This document shows positions 54,283 through 64,000 of a stretch of DNA of 64,000 nucleotides, piece after piece (position 1 is the first letter of the stretch; every line of letters starts with the position of its first letter). Made by a program: the position numbers and the translations under genes. The stretch is from Listeria cornellensis FSL F6-0969 (GTDB taxonomy: Bacteria > Bacillota > Bacilli > Lactobacillales > Listeriaceae): NCBI RefSeq assembly GCF_000525855.1, contig NZ_AODE01000042.1:1-64000 (forward strand), given 5' to 3'. The notes below the pieces were generated by a model, which was not told the DNA's origin, ran no database searches, and saw nothing but the letters and a program-made list of their open reading frames with translations.

Positions 54283-55848
54283 ATGGATGAGAAAAACAAA
54301 GACTTGGAAACACATAACGATGAACTAGCAAGTGGGGCTTCTCCTGAGAAGTTACCGGAGTCACAATCTTACGAAAAACCTGAACCAACTGGGGATGCGG
54401 CGGTACATACGTCACTTGAGCCGCAAGTTGCGCGTGATATCCCTGTCGAAGCTGTACATTCAGCAGAAGGTGTAACGCCAGAAGGTGAGCCTTTTGCTAC
54501 AGCGACGAAAGAGGAAGCAGAGGCAAGTTCGACACATGCTTTCTTTGATGCTTCGGCTAGTGATGCAGAAGTGACACCAACACCGACGAATAGTGGTGGT
54601 GGGAATAATGTTGTTCCACCGGTACCTCCAACGCGAACTGGCGAAGGCGGAAATGGTAGCGAGCCGCCGAAAAAAGAAGGTAAGAAGAAAACAATGCTAG
54701 CGGTCTTTTTAACTGGGCTTCTGGGTGTCTTGATTGGTGCTTTGATCGTACTTGGTTTCTCGTGGGGTGCGCTTCATGACGATAACAACACGACTTCAAA
54801 CACGACATCTACTGGCAGTGGTGACACGAAGAAAGTAACGGTTGAAAACACGACAAGCACGACCAAAGCGCTTGAAAAAGTACAGGATTCTGTTGTGAGT
54901 GTTTTGAATTACCAAGCCGGAACATCGATTAGTACAGATGCTACAGCGGAAGAGGAAGCTTCTTCTGGATCTGGTGTTGTGTATAAGAAATCGAATGGCA
55001 AAGCATATATCGTGACGAATAATCACGTGGTAGAAGGCGCTAATAAACTTGAAGTTAAGTTTTCAAATGGTAAGAAATCAGAAGCTAAACTTGTCGGAAC
55101 GGACAAATGGAACGACTTGGCGGTTCTTGAGATTAGTGATAAAAATGTGACGAAGATTGCTGAGTTTGGTAATTCGGATTCGCTAAAAGTCGGCGAAACT
55201 GCGATTGCGATTGGTAGCCCGCTTGGAACAGAATTTGCTGGAACGGTAACAGAAGGTATTATTTCTGGGCTGAATCGTACGGTGCCTGTTGATACGAACG
55301 GCGATGGCACATCTGATTGGGAAGCGGAAGTTATTCAAACGGATGCAGCGATTAATCCTGGTAACAGTGGCGGAGCGCTCGTCAATATTGAAGGCCAAGT
55401 TATCGGTATTAACTCAATGAAGATTTCGACGGAAAATGTGGAAGGTATCGGTTTTGCAATTCCAATCAATACTGTTGAGCCAATTATTGAGCAGTTAGAG
55501 AAAAATGGGGAAGTGGAGCGTCCATCGCTTGGAGTGACATTGCGTGACGTTGACACGATTCCAGAAGTGCAACAACAGCAAGTATTGAAATTACCAGATG
55601 GCGTGGATTATGGTGCGATGGTACAACAAGTCGTTTCCGGTTCAGCTGCTGATAAAGCTGGTTTGAAAGAATATGATGTTATCGTTGAAATGAACGGTAA
55701 GAAAGTAACGAATTCGATGACATTACGCCAAATTTTATATTCGAACGATGTCAAAGTTGGCGATAAAATGGAAGTGAAGTATTATCGCGATGGTAAGAAG
55801 GAAACAACGACAGTGACACTTACTGCCGCTGCCTCCACCAACCAGTAA
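54283..55848 (+). CDS. htrA: HtrA-type serine protease/chaperone
   Basis: 521 residues. An acidic N-terminal cytoplasmic region of about 140 residues precedes one membrane helix (TMLAVFLTGLLGVLIGALIV), the trypsin-like domain with catalytic His in VTNNHVVEG, Asp in WNDLAVLEI and Ser in NPGNSGGALV, and one PDZ domain. It degrades misfolded proteins outside the membrane under stress. The start ATG 54283 is preferred to the TTG at 54262. It ends the wal locus and is followed by a hairpin element. Confidence 0.93.
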   Translation: MDEKNKDLETHNDELASGASPEKLPESQSYEKPEPTGDAAVHTSLEPQVARDIPVEAVHSAEGVTPEGEPFATATKEEAEASSTHAFFDASASDAEVTPTPTNSGGGNNVVPPVPPTRTGEGGNGSEPPKKEGKKKTMLAVFLTGLLGVLIGALIVLGFSWGALHDDNNTTSNTTSTGSGDTKKVTVENTTSTTKALEKVQDSVVSVLNYQAGTSISTDATAEEEASSGSGVVYKKSNGKAYIVTNNHVVEGANKLEVKFSNGKKSEAKLVGTDKWNDLAVLEISDKNVTKIAEFGNSDSLKVGETAIAIGSPLGTEFAGTVTEGIISGLNRTVPVDTNGDGTSDWEAEVIQTDAAINPGNSGGALVNIEGQVIGINSMKISTENVEGIGFAIPINTVEPIIEQLEKNGEVERPSLGVTLRDVDTIPEVQQQQVLKLPDGVDYGAMVQQVVSGSAADKAGLKEYDVIVEMNGKKVTNSMTLRQILYSNDVKVGDKMEVKYYRDGKKETTTVTLTAAASTNQ

Positions 55849-55858
55849 CCCAAGAGGC

Positions 55859-55982
55859 GCAAGGACCGAGAAACGCTCATCTGCGTCGTTAAAGGCTCCG
55901 TTCCGGTGCTCTCTTGTACAGGTCGTACATTCCGCTCCGGTACTCGCCTTTGCCTAGCAGCTAAGCATTTCTCGGTTCTTGC
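55859..55982 (+). repeat. Long-hairpin intergenic element, divergent copy 3
   Basis: Arms 55859-55896 and 55946-55982 pair over most of their length (identical blocks ACCGAGAAA/TTTCTCGGT, AAAGGC/GCCTTT). The loop resembles copies 1 and 2 in arrangement: TTCCGGT-CTC, two GTAC blocks, CCGCTCCGG. It lies just after htrA. Confidence 0.7.
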
Positions 55983-56015
55983 TGATTTAGCGTTGAATGC
56001 GAGATTTCATAGGAA

Positions 56016-56052
56016 AACACGATTCTCTAAAACCAGGGAATCGTGTTTTTTT
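56016..56052. terminator. Terminator between htrA and the ACT gene
   Basis: AACACGATTC / GAATCGTGTT arms, T7 on the plus strand. Confidence 0.85.
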
Positions 56053-56053
56053 G

Positions 56054-56440
56054 CTATTGGGTGATTTGGTGACCAGCGTATTTTAGAGTTGTGATTGCGA
56101 GTTCTAGATTGGATTGCTTCATTAGGATGTAGTCGGTGTTGTAGGTGGAGACGGCGAAGATGCTGATTTCTTTTTCGGCGAGTGGAGTCGCTATTTTGTG
56201 TAGGATGCCGGTTAGGGAGAAGTCGAGGATTCCTTCGATTTTTAGGAGGAACCAGTCGGATTCTATGGATTGAGCTTCTGTCGCGTCAAAGTGCTCGGTT
56301 GGGATGATGATGGAGCATTCTTCATCGGTGTACGTGATGCTTTTGAATTGGGAGGCCTCGGTTTGGAACCATGTGGGTACTGGGAAGGCTGGCTGGAATT
56401 TGGCGATGGTGTAGTTGGTTTTGTCTAGTTTTAGTTTCAT
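56054..56440 (-). CDS. ACT-domain protein
   Basis: 128 residues. Two ACT-like halves (IIIPTEHFDATEAQSIESDWFLL; LDFSLTGILHKIATPLAEK then ISIFAVSTYNTDYILM) resemble the ACT-only proteins of the CASTOR/YkuJ-like class, which bind small amino acids. No enzyme domain is attached. AGGAGATG precedes the ATG at 56440. Ligand unknown. Confidence 0.78.
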   Translation of the reverse strand: MKLKLDKTNYTIAKFQPAFPVPTWFQTEASQFKSITYTDEECSIIIPTEHFDATEAQSIESDWFLLKIEGILDFSLTGILHKIATPLAEKEISIFAVSTYNTDYILMKQSNLELAITTLKYAGHQITQ

Positions 56441-56574
56441 TGGGAAACATCTCCTTTTTGATAAGCGTATCATGATTTTTATTGGGTTGCAAAAAGTTTT
56501 GACAGACGGGGGTTCGGGTGGTAAAGTTAAGGGAGATTATAATTCTATCTGGTAGAGTAATTTGAGGGGTGATT

Positions 56575-56904
56575 TTGATTCGTAGTGATATTTTAAGAGG
56601 GCATGTGGACTCGATTATTTTGCGAATTTTGGCGGATGGGGATTCTTATGGTTATGAAATCTCGAAGCAAATTAGTGAACGGACCGGTGATCGCTTTCAA
56701 ATTAAAGAGGCTACGCTGTATGCGGTGTTTCAGCGGTTGGAGAAGAAGCAGTTGATTGAGTCGTATTTCGGGGAACGCTCGCATGGTGGGAAGCGAAAAT
56801 ATTATATGATTACAAGTCTCGGCCGGGCTTATTTGAGTGAAATGGCGCGGGAATGGCGAGAGATTAAGGGTATTATGAACCTTTTTTTGGAGGAGATTGA
56901 TTAG
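56575..56904 (+). CDS. PadR-family transcriptional regulator (second)
   Basis: 109 residues. IRSDILRGHVDSIILRILADG, YGYEISKQI, EATLYAVFQRLEKKQL and GGKRKYYMITSLGR identify the family. GAGGGG favours the TTG start at 56575 (GTG at 56569 is inside the Shine-Dalgarno). It is coupled to a HAAS-domain gene, just like the pair at 18 kb. Confidence 0.87.
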   Translation: MIRSDILRGHVDSIILRILADGDSYGYEISKQISERTGDRFQIKEATLYAVFQRLEKKQLIESYFGERSHGGKRKYYMITSLGRAYLSEMAREWREIKGIMNLFLEEID

Positions 56905-57323
56905 TGAATAGGATATCGGAATTTGTGGAGAAGCTATTTGAGAATGTACCGGAAAGCGATCAGGCGGCGCAAATTAAGGAAGAGATTACGTACAATTTAG
57001 CGGAAAAAGTGGCGGACTTGATGGAGGAAGGAAAATCGGAAGAGGACGCGGTGAATAAGGCGATTATTGAGTTTGGTGATATCGATGAGATTATCGCGGA
57101 ACTCGAAGTGGCTAAGCCGAACACGAAGAAAAGACGCGCGCTGGCGAAGGTGAATTTAGGGTTTTCGATTTGGGGCGCGGTGCTGCTGATTATTTTATTT
57201 ATCGTTGTGAACGTAATGTATTCGCCGGATGTTTTGTGGTGTATATTTCCTATTTTTGCGGTACTTTGGTGGCCGCTCGCGATGTTTTATTTTTGGTATC
57301 GACGGAAGGCTGAGGATAGGTAA
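56904..57323 (+). CDS. HAAS-domain membrane protein partnered with PadR (second)
   Basis: 139 residues, GTG start overlapping the padR stop. The N-terminal HAAS helices (YNLAEKVADLMEEGKSEEDA, AIIEFGDIDEIIAEL) precede two membrane helices (SIWGAVLLIILFIVVNVMY and VLWCIFPIFAVLWWPLAMFY). It probably transmits a membrane signal to PadR. Compared with the 18-kb protein it has two helices rather than one. Confidence 0.8.
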   Translation: MNRISEFVEKLFENVPESDQAAQIKEEITYNLAEKVADLMEEGKSEEDAVNKAIIEFGDIDEIIAELEVAKPNTKKRRALAKVNLGFSIWGAVLLIILFIVVNVMYSPDVLWCIFPIFAVLWWPLAMFYFWYRRKAEDR

Positions 57324-57429
57324 GTAGTGAAGAAGATAGAGGTAGCTAGTTTTGTGACTGGTTGCCTTTTTTCGTTTGGAAAAATAAAGAACAGGGAATA
57401 TTGGAAGTATTGTGAGGAGGGGATTATGG

Positions 57430-59032
57430 ATGGGAAATGGCTATTTAGAGTTGTATTTGCAAGAGGCGATTCGGGAAAATAGAGTGGTCATTGTGTCGGA
57501 GCAGGAGCGTTTTATGGAGGATGTGATGGCGCATCCGCTTTTCAAGGAAATGTCGATGGAACCTCTTAGTGATAAAGGGTTAGCGAGTGTGGAATACGTT
57601 GTTTCGGATACCGCTATGCCGCGTTATTTTTTGAAAAAGTCTGGCCAAACGTATATTCATTTTTATCGCGGCGAGCCATTGGAGCCTATGCTCGTGCGGA
57701 GTTTATTGCATGCGGATTACGTTGTTTCGGACGATGCTTTGCCTCAAAATTTGCAGGAGGTTTTGCATGGAACGGTTGTCTCAACAGCGGACTGGAAGCG
57801 TGGTTTATTAACGCTAAAACATGAGATTGGTCTAAAAAAAACGATTTTGATGTATTGTGGTGGATTTAAGAATAATGGGATTACAACGTCGGCTATTAAT
57901 TTATTGCATAATTTAGACTATAATCGATATCGGGTAATTGTGATAGATAGCGAGGGGCTACAAGAAGATTGTAAACGGAATTTTGAAAAATTAGATCCGC
58001 GAGTTTTGCGGGTGACGGTTGTTGGGGATATGTTGGCATTGCCAGAGGAAAAGATAGCGGAGGAACGGCTTTTTACAAAGGCGCATGAATTATTTGTTGA
58101 ATTTGGCCCGCAACATTTTTTAGAGGAGGGTGTAGAGCGATTATATCAGCGAGAATTGGCGCGTATTTTAGGGCAAACGGAAGTCGATATCGCGATTGAT
58201 TTTGATGGTTATTTTAAGTATTGGACGTTGTTGATGGCGACTTGTGGAGCGCAGCAGAAGTTGATTTACCAGCATAATGAGATGATGCAGGAATATAGTA
58301 AAAAAATTGGGTGTGGATTACAAACATCGTGCGGATTTGAATGTGATTTTCTTACTGTATAACTACTTTGATAAAATCGTTTCGGTGGCAGAGCATACGC
58401 GGAATCTGAATGAGGAGAAGTTGCGGCATTTAATAGAGAATAGCTCAGAAAAAATGGTTTTTGTGCATAATTCGCTGGACTATGAGGCAGTGCTTGCTGC
58501 GGCGAATGAACCGCCAGATTTTGAGTTTGATGCGGACAGTTTTTATTTTGTGACGATGGGGCGGCTTTCTCCGGAGAAGAACCAAAAAATGCTGGTTGAG
58601 GCTTTTGCGGAGGTTGTTGCTAAGCGGGAAGAGGCGAAATTGTTGCTGATTGGTAATGGGGAGCTGAAGGAAGAGCTCGCGGAAGTTATTCGGGAGTTGG
58701 GGCTTCGGAAACATGTGATGTTGCTTGGACAAGTTGGCAATCCATTTCCTTTAATGAAACGGTGCGATGTGTTTATTCTACCGTCCAATCATGAGGGGCA
58801 GCCGATGGTTTTGCTAGAAGCGCTGATTTTAGAAAAGGCAATGATAGCGACAGATATCCCTGGATCGCGGAGCATTTTGGAGGATGGGTATGGTTTGTTG
58901 GTTTCGAATACAAAAGAGAACTTGGTGCTTGAGATGGTGCGCGTTATAGAGGACAGGGTGCCGAATAAAAGGTTTGATTACGTAGCTTACAATAAGTGCG
59001 CCATGGCGATGTTTTATCATCTTATTACATGA
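57430..59032 (+). CDS. Glycosyltransferase family 4 with N-terminal extension (frameshifted)
   Basis: About 533 residues after removing one A from the A7 at 58300-58306 (reads YSKKLGVDYKHRADL). A non-canonical N-terminal region of about 125 residues precedes the GT-B fold (ILMYCGGFKNNGITTSAINL; MGRLSPEKNQKMLVEAF; ILPSNHEGQPMVLLEAL with the donor-site glutamate). It resembles transferases of teichoic-acid clusters. The upstream GAGGAGGGG suggests ATG 57430 though the sequence at 57426 (ATGGATGGGAAA) opens another frame. Substrate unknown. Confidence 0.75.
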
Positions 59033-59132
59033 GGTAAAGTCTTGACGGTTGTAGTGAGTCACCTTGATTGGTATTTTTAGTTTAATCCTGAAACAATGAA
59101 TCCTTTTGGGAAATCAGGATAATGCTTATAAA

Positions 59133-59180
59133 AGTTGCCAAGTTGGTCTGTTAATAGACTGATTATGGTGGCTTTTTTTA
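59133..59180 (+). terminator. Terminator after the glycosyltransferase
   Basis: GTTGCCA / TGGTGGC outer and GTCT/AGAC inner stems, then seven T. The rest of the 59033-59352 gap is AT-rich with no gene seen. Confidence 0.7.
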
Positions 59181-59352
59181 ATAGTATATATAACAAAAAC
59201 GTAAAAAAAACACAAAATGTACACAAAAAAGATGAACGAAGTAAGAAAAGATAATTAAATCTATATATTTCGAATTAATATTTGTGTTATATTCAAGGCA
59301 ATCCGTTTTTTTGCGGGGTGGAAGATATAGAAAAATTGTAAGGGGGAAAATG

Positions 59353-61564
59353 ATGAAAACAAGAAAGTATATAGCGATGTTCATGATTGTGTTATTAAGT
59401 TTGCAATTGGGTGCGCTATTCACAGAGGCAGCGGTTAGTCAGGTGGTAAGTAAAAATGATACGATAGAAACATCGATTGCGGTAACTCCAGGTGTCATAA
59501 AAAGTCGAGAAGAAGTGAATGTGCGCGTCAATATTTCGGCTAGTGCGGGGGCATTTTTGACAGAGCAGGGCAATATTACAGTCACGATTCCAAAAGAAAT
59601 AGTCTATAATATAAACGACTTCAATACGAAGATGACTATCCCAGCACCATTTAAATTAGAGCGTGTTGATAAAGGTGCCAATGATTATGTACTCGTATTT
59701 TCAGTAGACACGAACATGATTGGTGCCAACGATGCTTTTACCGGTACATTCCAGATAAAATTCGGAGCGCAAATTTTTAAAGTGGGAGATGCACATGCGG
59801 ATACTCAAAATTTCACAGTAGAGTACGCTGGGGATAAGCAACAAGCAAGCGCAAGCATTCAACGAGAGAACAAATTAGTACTTCCTATTTTTGATAAGTG
59901 GTACAAAGGGGATTTCGATACGAATGGTAATGCTAATCTCAATACGACATCGCCTGAGGATAATCGATTCCAGCTTGTTGTGAACTACCGAGGTATCGAT
60001 TTGAAGGATGTTAGAGTGTCGGATACGTTGCCAAAAGGAACCACTTTGATTGAAGCAACTAAAAGGATAGCTGTGCCTGGTGATTCGATGACCAAAGATA
60101 ATATCCGCATCATGAAGGTAACTGATTTTGATGATGAAGGAACGGCGATTGCTTATAAATATGTTACAGATGAGTTCCAAGATAAGATAATATATGATGG
60201 GACAAATAATAGTTTTTCAGTCGATTTTGGAAATATTGCGGCGGACGAGACCTATTTTGTAGAGTATGCTTTAGCAGTCGACAATCTGAATCTAGGGACG
60301 CCGAAAAATAGAGCGAATTTCACAGCAAGTAACAGCCCAGCAATTGAAAAAGAAATCGCTGTTCAAGCAATCACGCATTACGGGACAAGCTATGTTCTAA
60401 ATAAGAGCGTGGATAAGACGGCTTTAAATCACGATGAGAATGAGCTTAATTATACATTGAAATTGGAGTTATTGGATGGGGATGCAGTTCCAGCGGGGAC
60501 TATTATTACAGATCCGTTAAACGCAAAAATGATTTCTCCTGAAATAGCGGCCTATGATACAAGTAAATTTGATATCAAGCTTGAGGATAACAAGCTACTG
60601 ATTACAACACTAAAAAACATTCAAAAAGGAGAAGTCGCAGAGTGGCGTTTTAAGGTGAACGTGGAAAACTTGAAAATGGGTGAGGAGCTTTCTAACCAAG
60701 CTTTTTTAACGCTTCCGAATAACGTGATTTATTCCAACTCGGTTTCAACGCGTAAATATGATGGCCGGATTCAAATAAAAAAAGTAGATAACTTGGGCCA
60801 GCCAGTTCAAGGTGCCAACTACAAAATTGTAAACGATAAGAAGGAGCTTGTTTTTGAAGGGCAGACAAATGCGGAGGGTCTGATGATTTCAAATGCGCTC
60901 ACGTTAGGAAACTATACGATAACGGAAACAGCTGCGCCCACTGGATATATACTGGATAGCACATCGTATTATGTCGTGGTGAGCGATTCGGATACTGTGC
61001 CGATTATTTTAGGAACGGAGAACAAACTTCGATCTGGAACGGTAGCTCTAACGAAAATAGATGCGGACAATCAACAACTGCTTTTAGCGGATGCAGTATT
61101 CGAGTTGCAAGACGAGGGTGGTAAGGTTTTATTTACAGAACTTGTCACGGATGCGGCAGGAGAGATAGTAGTATCAGGGTTGACGCCAGGTCGCTATCAA
61201 TTTATCGAGACGAAAGCACCACAAGAGTATGTGCTGAATGATATGCCGGTGGTTTTTGATATTAAGATTGGTGAGAATGATGCACCTGTTCGGGTCATTA
61301 AGGAAAATAGACGCGAAAAAATCGTTATACCAGAGCAATTATTGCCACCGGTTAGTCCGCCGAATAAAGTCCCAGAGATGATATCACCAGAGAAGCTCCC
61401 AATAAAAAATACATCAAAAAAAACCTAAAAATATACAGTTGGAAGCAAAGCCAGAAGTAAAAAAAATACCGAAAACAGGCGATAGTGACGCGCGTGCATC
61501 TGTTTTATTTGGAATGGGATTGGTAACGCTTGGTTTAGCTATTTTAATCAGACGAAAAGAATGA
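59353..61564 (+). CDS. SpaA-type surface adhesin with IPKTG sorting signal (frameshifted)
   Basis: About 736 residues after removing one A from the A8 at 61416-61423. A signal peptide (residues ~1-27) is followed by adhesin-type Ig domains (VNVRVNISASAGAFL; TFQIKFGA), DUF11-like repeats (DVRVSDTLPKGTTL; ELNYTLKLELLDGD), two SpaA/prealbumin-like domains (TITETAAPTGY; FIETKAPQEYVL), a proline-rich stalk and IPKTGDSD with hydrophobic tail and RRKE. Isopeptide-stabilised, sortase-anchored surface display is expected. AAGGGGG fits the ATG at 59353. Its ligand is unknown. Confidence 0.85.
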
Positions 61565-61574
61565 TAGAGTGAAT

Positions 61575-61843
61575 ACATCTATTTTTCTCAGTATTTGATT
61601 AGTGATATTGTTACAGATAAAGAAATCAATATATCCGAAGTTGCGGAGAAGGATTACTATGAGCCGGAAGAAATTGAGAATCAATCCGTATAGACCCAGA
61701 TACGAAAGAGAGCGAGCATTATGTAGATGATATCGTGAACACAATGGTTTATTACGTCTTGAAGTACGGCGGTGGCGTCAACTTCTTACCAAATGGGAAA
61801 CTTGAAAAAGTACGGTAAAATTGCTGCTAGAACGAAATATTAA
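61575..61843 (+). pseudogene. C-terminal remnant of a baeRF-type (bacterial eRF1-like) protein
   Basis: No intact frame. Translation in three successive frames gives YFSQYLISDIVTDKEINISE... then RIDPDTKESEHYVDDIVNTM... then KYGKIAARTKY and a stop at 61841-61843. The end (GGGVNFLPNGKLEKYGKI) resembles the C-terminal Rossmann region of bacterial archaeo-eukaryotic release-factor (baeRF) proteins. Only about 85 residues remain and two shifts are needed, so it is a decayed fragment. The family call is tentative. Confidence 0.45.
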
Positions 61844-61849
61844 TAGCTA

Positions 61850-61877
61850 AAAAAAGCTGCCAAATTTGACAGCTTTT
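61850..61877. terminator. Bidirectional terminator
   Basis: AAAAAGCTG / CAGCTTTTTT stem, serving the minus-strand DUF916 gene (stop at 61885) and the plus-strand remnant. Confidence 0.7.
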
Positions 61878-61884
61878 TTAGGTT

Positions 61885-62905
61885 TTATTCTTCGTCTTCC
61901 TCTTTTCTAGATCTTCTACCTAGCCAGAATACAAGGATAAGAGCTAAGAGAGCTAGTATAGAGCCGGCGATAATGTATAACCATGTATAGTCTTTTTCAA
62001 TGTCAAGTGCTAATTCGTTTAACTCATCTGCAGTTTTCCCGTCTATTGTGAAATGTTCAGACCATTTCCAGACTTGTTCGCCACTTGTTGCAATCATATC
62101 TAAGCGGTATTTTCCAGGTTCGAATTCTTTCGTTCCCCAACTAATGGGAAAGTTGAAATTGGAGTTGGGAGCCATGTGCATGTTTTGTTTAGAGCCTTCA
62201 TGCAAAACTTTTGTCCCATCTTTCTTAAAAATTTGTGCTTCAACGTCTAGATCTTTAAGAATCGCGGATTCTGTATTTTGCAAGTTCGCCGTCACGACAT
62301 TGCGATAGTTTATTTGTGTTGGTGTAATCTCGTTTAAGGTCATATCTGCTTTGACTTGCGTATCATTTTGAGAAAGTATCATACCGATGACGTACGCGTA
62401 CTGATTTTCGATTTGAATGTCCTTAGATTGCGATTCTTTTTTTTTCAGGTGTTTTTTCTTTAAAATAAATGCCACCGAGGATAGTACCATCGAAAGCTTC
62501 GTTTGGCATGTTTATTTTGATGGGATAATTTTTGCTTGAGTTGGCTGGAAGGACGACTTCGCCCGCGGATTCTGTGAGCTTAGATATCGGGTATTTCAGC
62601 GTTTCATCAAGCTTTGGATTTTCTTGGCTGTAGTCGACAATGCCGTTATCGTTCGTAACTGCGGTGTTTACAGAAGTCAGGACGGTCAACTCTTGATTGG
62701 TTTCGTTTGTCAGCGTTACATCTACGATCTGCTTTTTCCCAGGCGCTAATTTCAGATGGAAGTAGTTTTTCGTTTTGTCGATTTGATTTTCAGGTATGCT
62801 CGCACTTACGGAGAAGTTCATTTCAGATGCATCGCTGTGTACTGGAAATAAGAGCGATGAGGCCAATAACGGTACGATTAAAAATAGGGTCATTAGTTTT
62901 TTCAT
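61885..62905 (-). CDS. DUF916/WxL-protein-binding membrane protein (frameshifted)
   Basis: About 339 residues after removing one base from the T9 (plus strand) at 62437-62445. A signal peptide ends near SDASEMNFS, then the DUF916 beta domain (FHLKLAPGKKQIVDVTLTNET, GGIYF), the DUF3324-like host domain (PNSNFNFPISWGTKEFEPGKY) and a C-terminal membrane helix with RRSRKEEDEE tail. These proteins usually bind WxL proteins and peptidoglycan. AGGAGGA precedes the ATG. No WxL protein is visible in the window, though the divergent neighbour could be a partner. Confidence 0.82.
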
Positions 62906-62942
62906 GCAGAGTTCCTCCTAAAATATAATGACAATAATAAGG

Positions 62943-62980
62943 ACTCTCTAGCGGAGAGGGGGCACGCACTAGAGAGTTTT
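62943..62980. other. Hairpin in the DUF916 / S-layer-like divergent region
   Basis: ACTCTCTAG at 62943-62951 and CTAGAGAGT at 62969-62977 with a GC-rich loop. Lies in the presumed 5' UTR of the DUF916 gene, 40 bases before its ATG. The rest of the 62906-63218 gap shows no gene. Confidence 0.45.
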
Positions 62981-63218
62981 GAGGGGGAAAAAAAAGGGGG
63001 TTATGTCTGGAGGTTTGTGAACTTGATTACATACTAAGTATACGTTATAAAAATCGGATAATAGGGATTTTATCATAAACTTTTAGGGTTAGGAAAAAAA
63101 TGATATTGGAATTTAATGTCGGTTAATAATTATTTAATCTGTAGCTTATTTTCAGTTTAGATTTGAGCGCTATGATGTAGAGAGTATCAATTTTCGAAAT
63201 AAAAAGGAGAATGTTAAA

Positions 63219-64000
63219 ATGACACAATCAAAAAAAAGTATTATCTTCTATATTAGTAGCCACGACAATTATCGCAGGTGTAGCACCACAAGTAGCACCA
63301 ATTGGAGCTTCGGCTGTAGGAACAAGTGAAACCACGGCAAGTGTAGCGGCGATCACTGAATTGCGTTCGCTAAACGCGATGACGTTACAAATTAAGTTTG
63401 ACGGCACGTTACCGACGGCGGATGTTGCGGATAGTAATTTGGCCGCGATTAAGGAACATTTTGAGTTTAGCGGTGGGCTTAGTATTGTCAATGTACCGCG
63501 TTTGAAATCTGGCTCTACAGACACGTATATCGTACCGGTGACGATTCAGAATCCTGGTGTGAGTTACACGCTGAGTTATAAAGGTGGCGCGACGCAAACT
63601 TTCACGGGAAGCAATGTAAAAGTTGGAATTCGTGATACAAACCAAGTGACGAGTGATACGTTTGAACTGGAGTCGTTCCAAGCGGATGGTACCGTTGATT
63701 ATGCGAATATTATCGCGGCCTATGCTGGTGGACGTGGGGACCAAGCGTTTGTAATCGATGATGATAATAAAAATGTGGCTGGTCAAGCGCTCCAAGTGAT
63801 CTCGTCATTACGTGATCGTAGCGTGACGCTTACTGGGTCGAATGGCGATATATATACGGCAAATTATGTACCATTTACGCAAGCATCGGATCGTCGTCAA
63901 GCGCCGAAATTCCGCTTGCCTGCGGGAGAAACGTTGACACCAGGCGTGACGTATACCGTGACTTCTAACTGGGCGACAATTGCGAATCCTACCTTTACAG
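63219..64000 (+). CDS. S-layer-like secreted protein, 3' end outside window (frameshifted)
   Basis: AAAAGGAG precedes ATG 63219. As read, the frame stops early; removing one A from the A8 at 63230-63237 opens it to the window end: MTQSKKVLSSILVATTIIAG (signal peptide), then VAPIGASAVGTSETTASVAA and Ig-like beta segments (MTLQIKFDGTLP, KVGIRDTNQVTSDTFELESF, DDDNKNVAGQALQV). About 260 residues are present. The threonine- and valine-rich composition with SLH-lacking start resembles Bacillus S-layer or surface Ig proteins. Divergent from the DUF916 gene. Confidence 0.65.

Noticed and set aside
57426..57482. Alternative start of the family 4 glycosyltransferase at 57426
   Set aside because: That frame stops after 18 codons; the ATG at 57430 leads into the conserved protein.

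Overview
The window reads as a low-GC Gram-positive chromosome of the Listeria lineage. Four things point there: an internalin-type protein (LRRs, Listeria-Bacteroides repeats, LPXTG-like anchor), two tandem spoVG genes ahead of glmU-prs, the Bacillus/Listeria housekeeping order holB-ricT-yabA-trmN-yazA-rsmI-abrB-metS-tatD-yabE-rnmV-ksgA-veg-ispE-purR-spoVG-glmU-prs with the sporulation genes missing, and a walRKHIJ-htrA operon. In L. monocytogenes the prfA virulence cluster follows prs. Here walRK follows directly and no prfA, hly or plc genes are present, so a non-pathogenic Listeria sensu lato species is the best guess. This is inference; no 16S rRNA is in the window.

Layout. (1) 1-6.9 kb: a teichoic-acid or surface-polysaccharide operon (glycosyltransferases, CapK-like ligase, TagB/F-like polymerase, TagD, flippase, epimerase). 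(2) 7-8.1 kb: a secreted protein made of three tandem repeats. (3) 8.3-11.5 kb: PucR regulator divergent from a glyoxylate aminotransferase; the rest of the visible purine/allantoin pathway (allantoinase, allantoin permease) lies at 19.3-22.1 kb. (4) 11.7-19.2 kb: an accessory island with the internalin-like protein, a 1247-residue beta-helix/Ig-repeat protein, a PadR/HAAS pair and a YusW-like secreted protein. (5) 22.4-31.7 kb: core replication, rRNA modification and translation genes. (6) 31.8-33.8 kb: a two-gene accessory module, an unknown protein plus an XRE-ImmA metallopeptidase. (7) 33.8-48.2 kb: core genes tatD to prs, with a MacB-type ABC transporter before spoVG. (8) 48.5-55.9 kb: the WalRK cell-wall stress operon and htrA. 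(9) 56-64 kb: ACT protein, second PadR/HAAS pair, teichoic-type glycosyltransferase, SpaA/LPXTG adhesin, a decayed gene, a DUF916 protein and an S-layer-like protein cut by the window edge.

Two sequence-level features stand out. First, more than twenty genes, including the essential or near-essential metS, ksgA, tagD and walH, are each broken by a single-base indel, mostly one extra base in an A (or T) tract of 6-9. The likely cause is homopolymer error in the assembly, not true pseudogenes, so these genes are annotated as full-length with the frameshift noted. Second, intergenic regions carry a family of long hairpin elements (27.9, 38.2 and 55.9 kb, with a remnant at 45.7 kb). Two copies share an identical 41-nt loop and 29-bp arms whose middle sequence differs while staying complementary, which is a covariation signature of a conserved folded RNA or DNA element.
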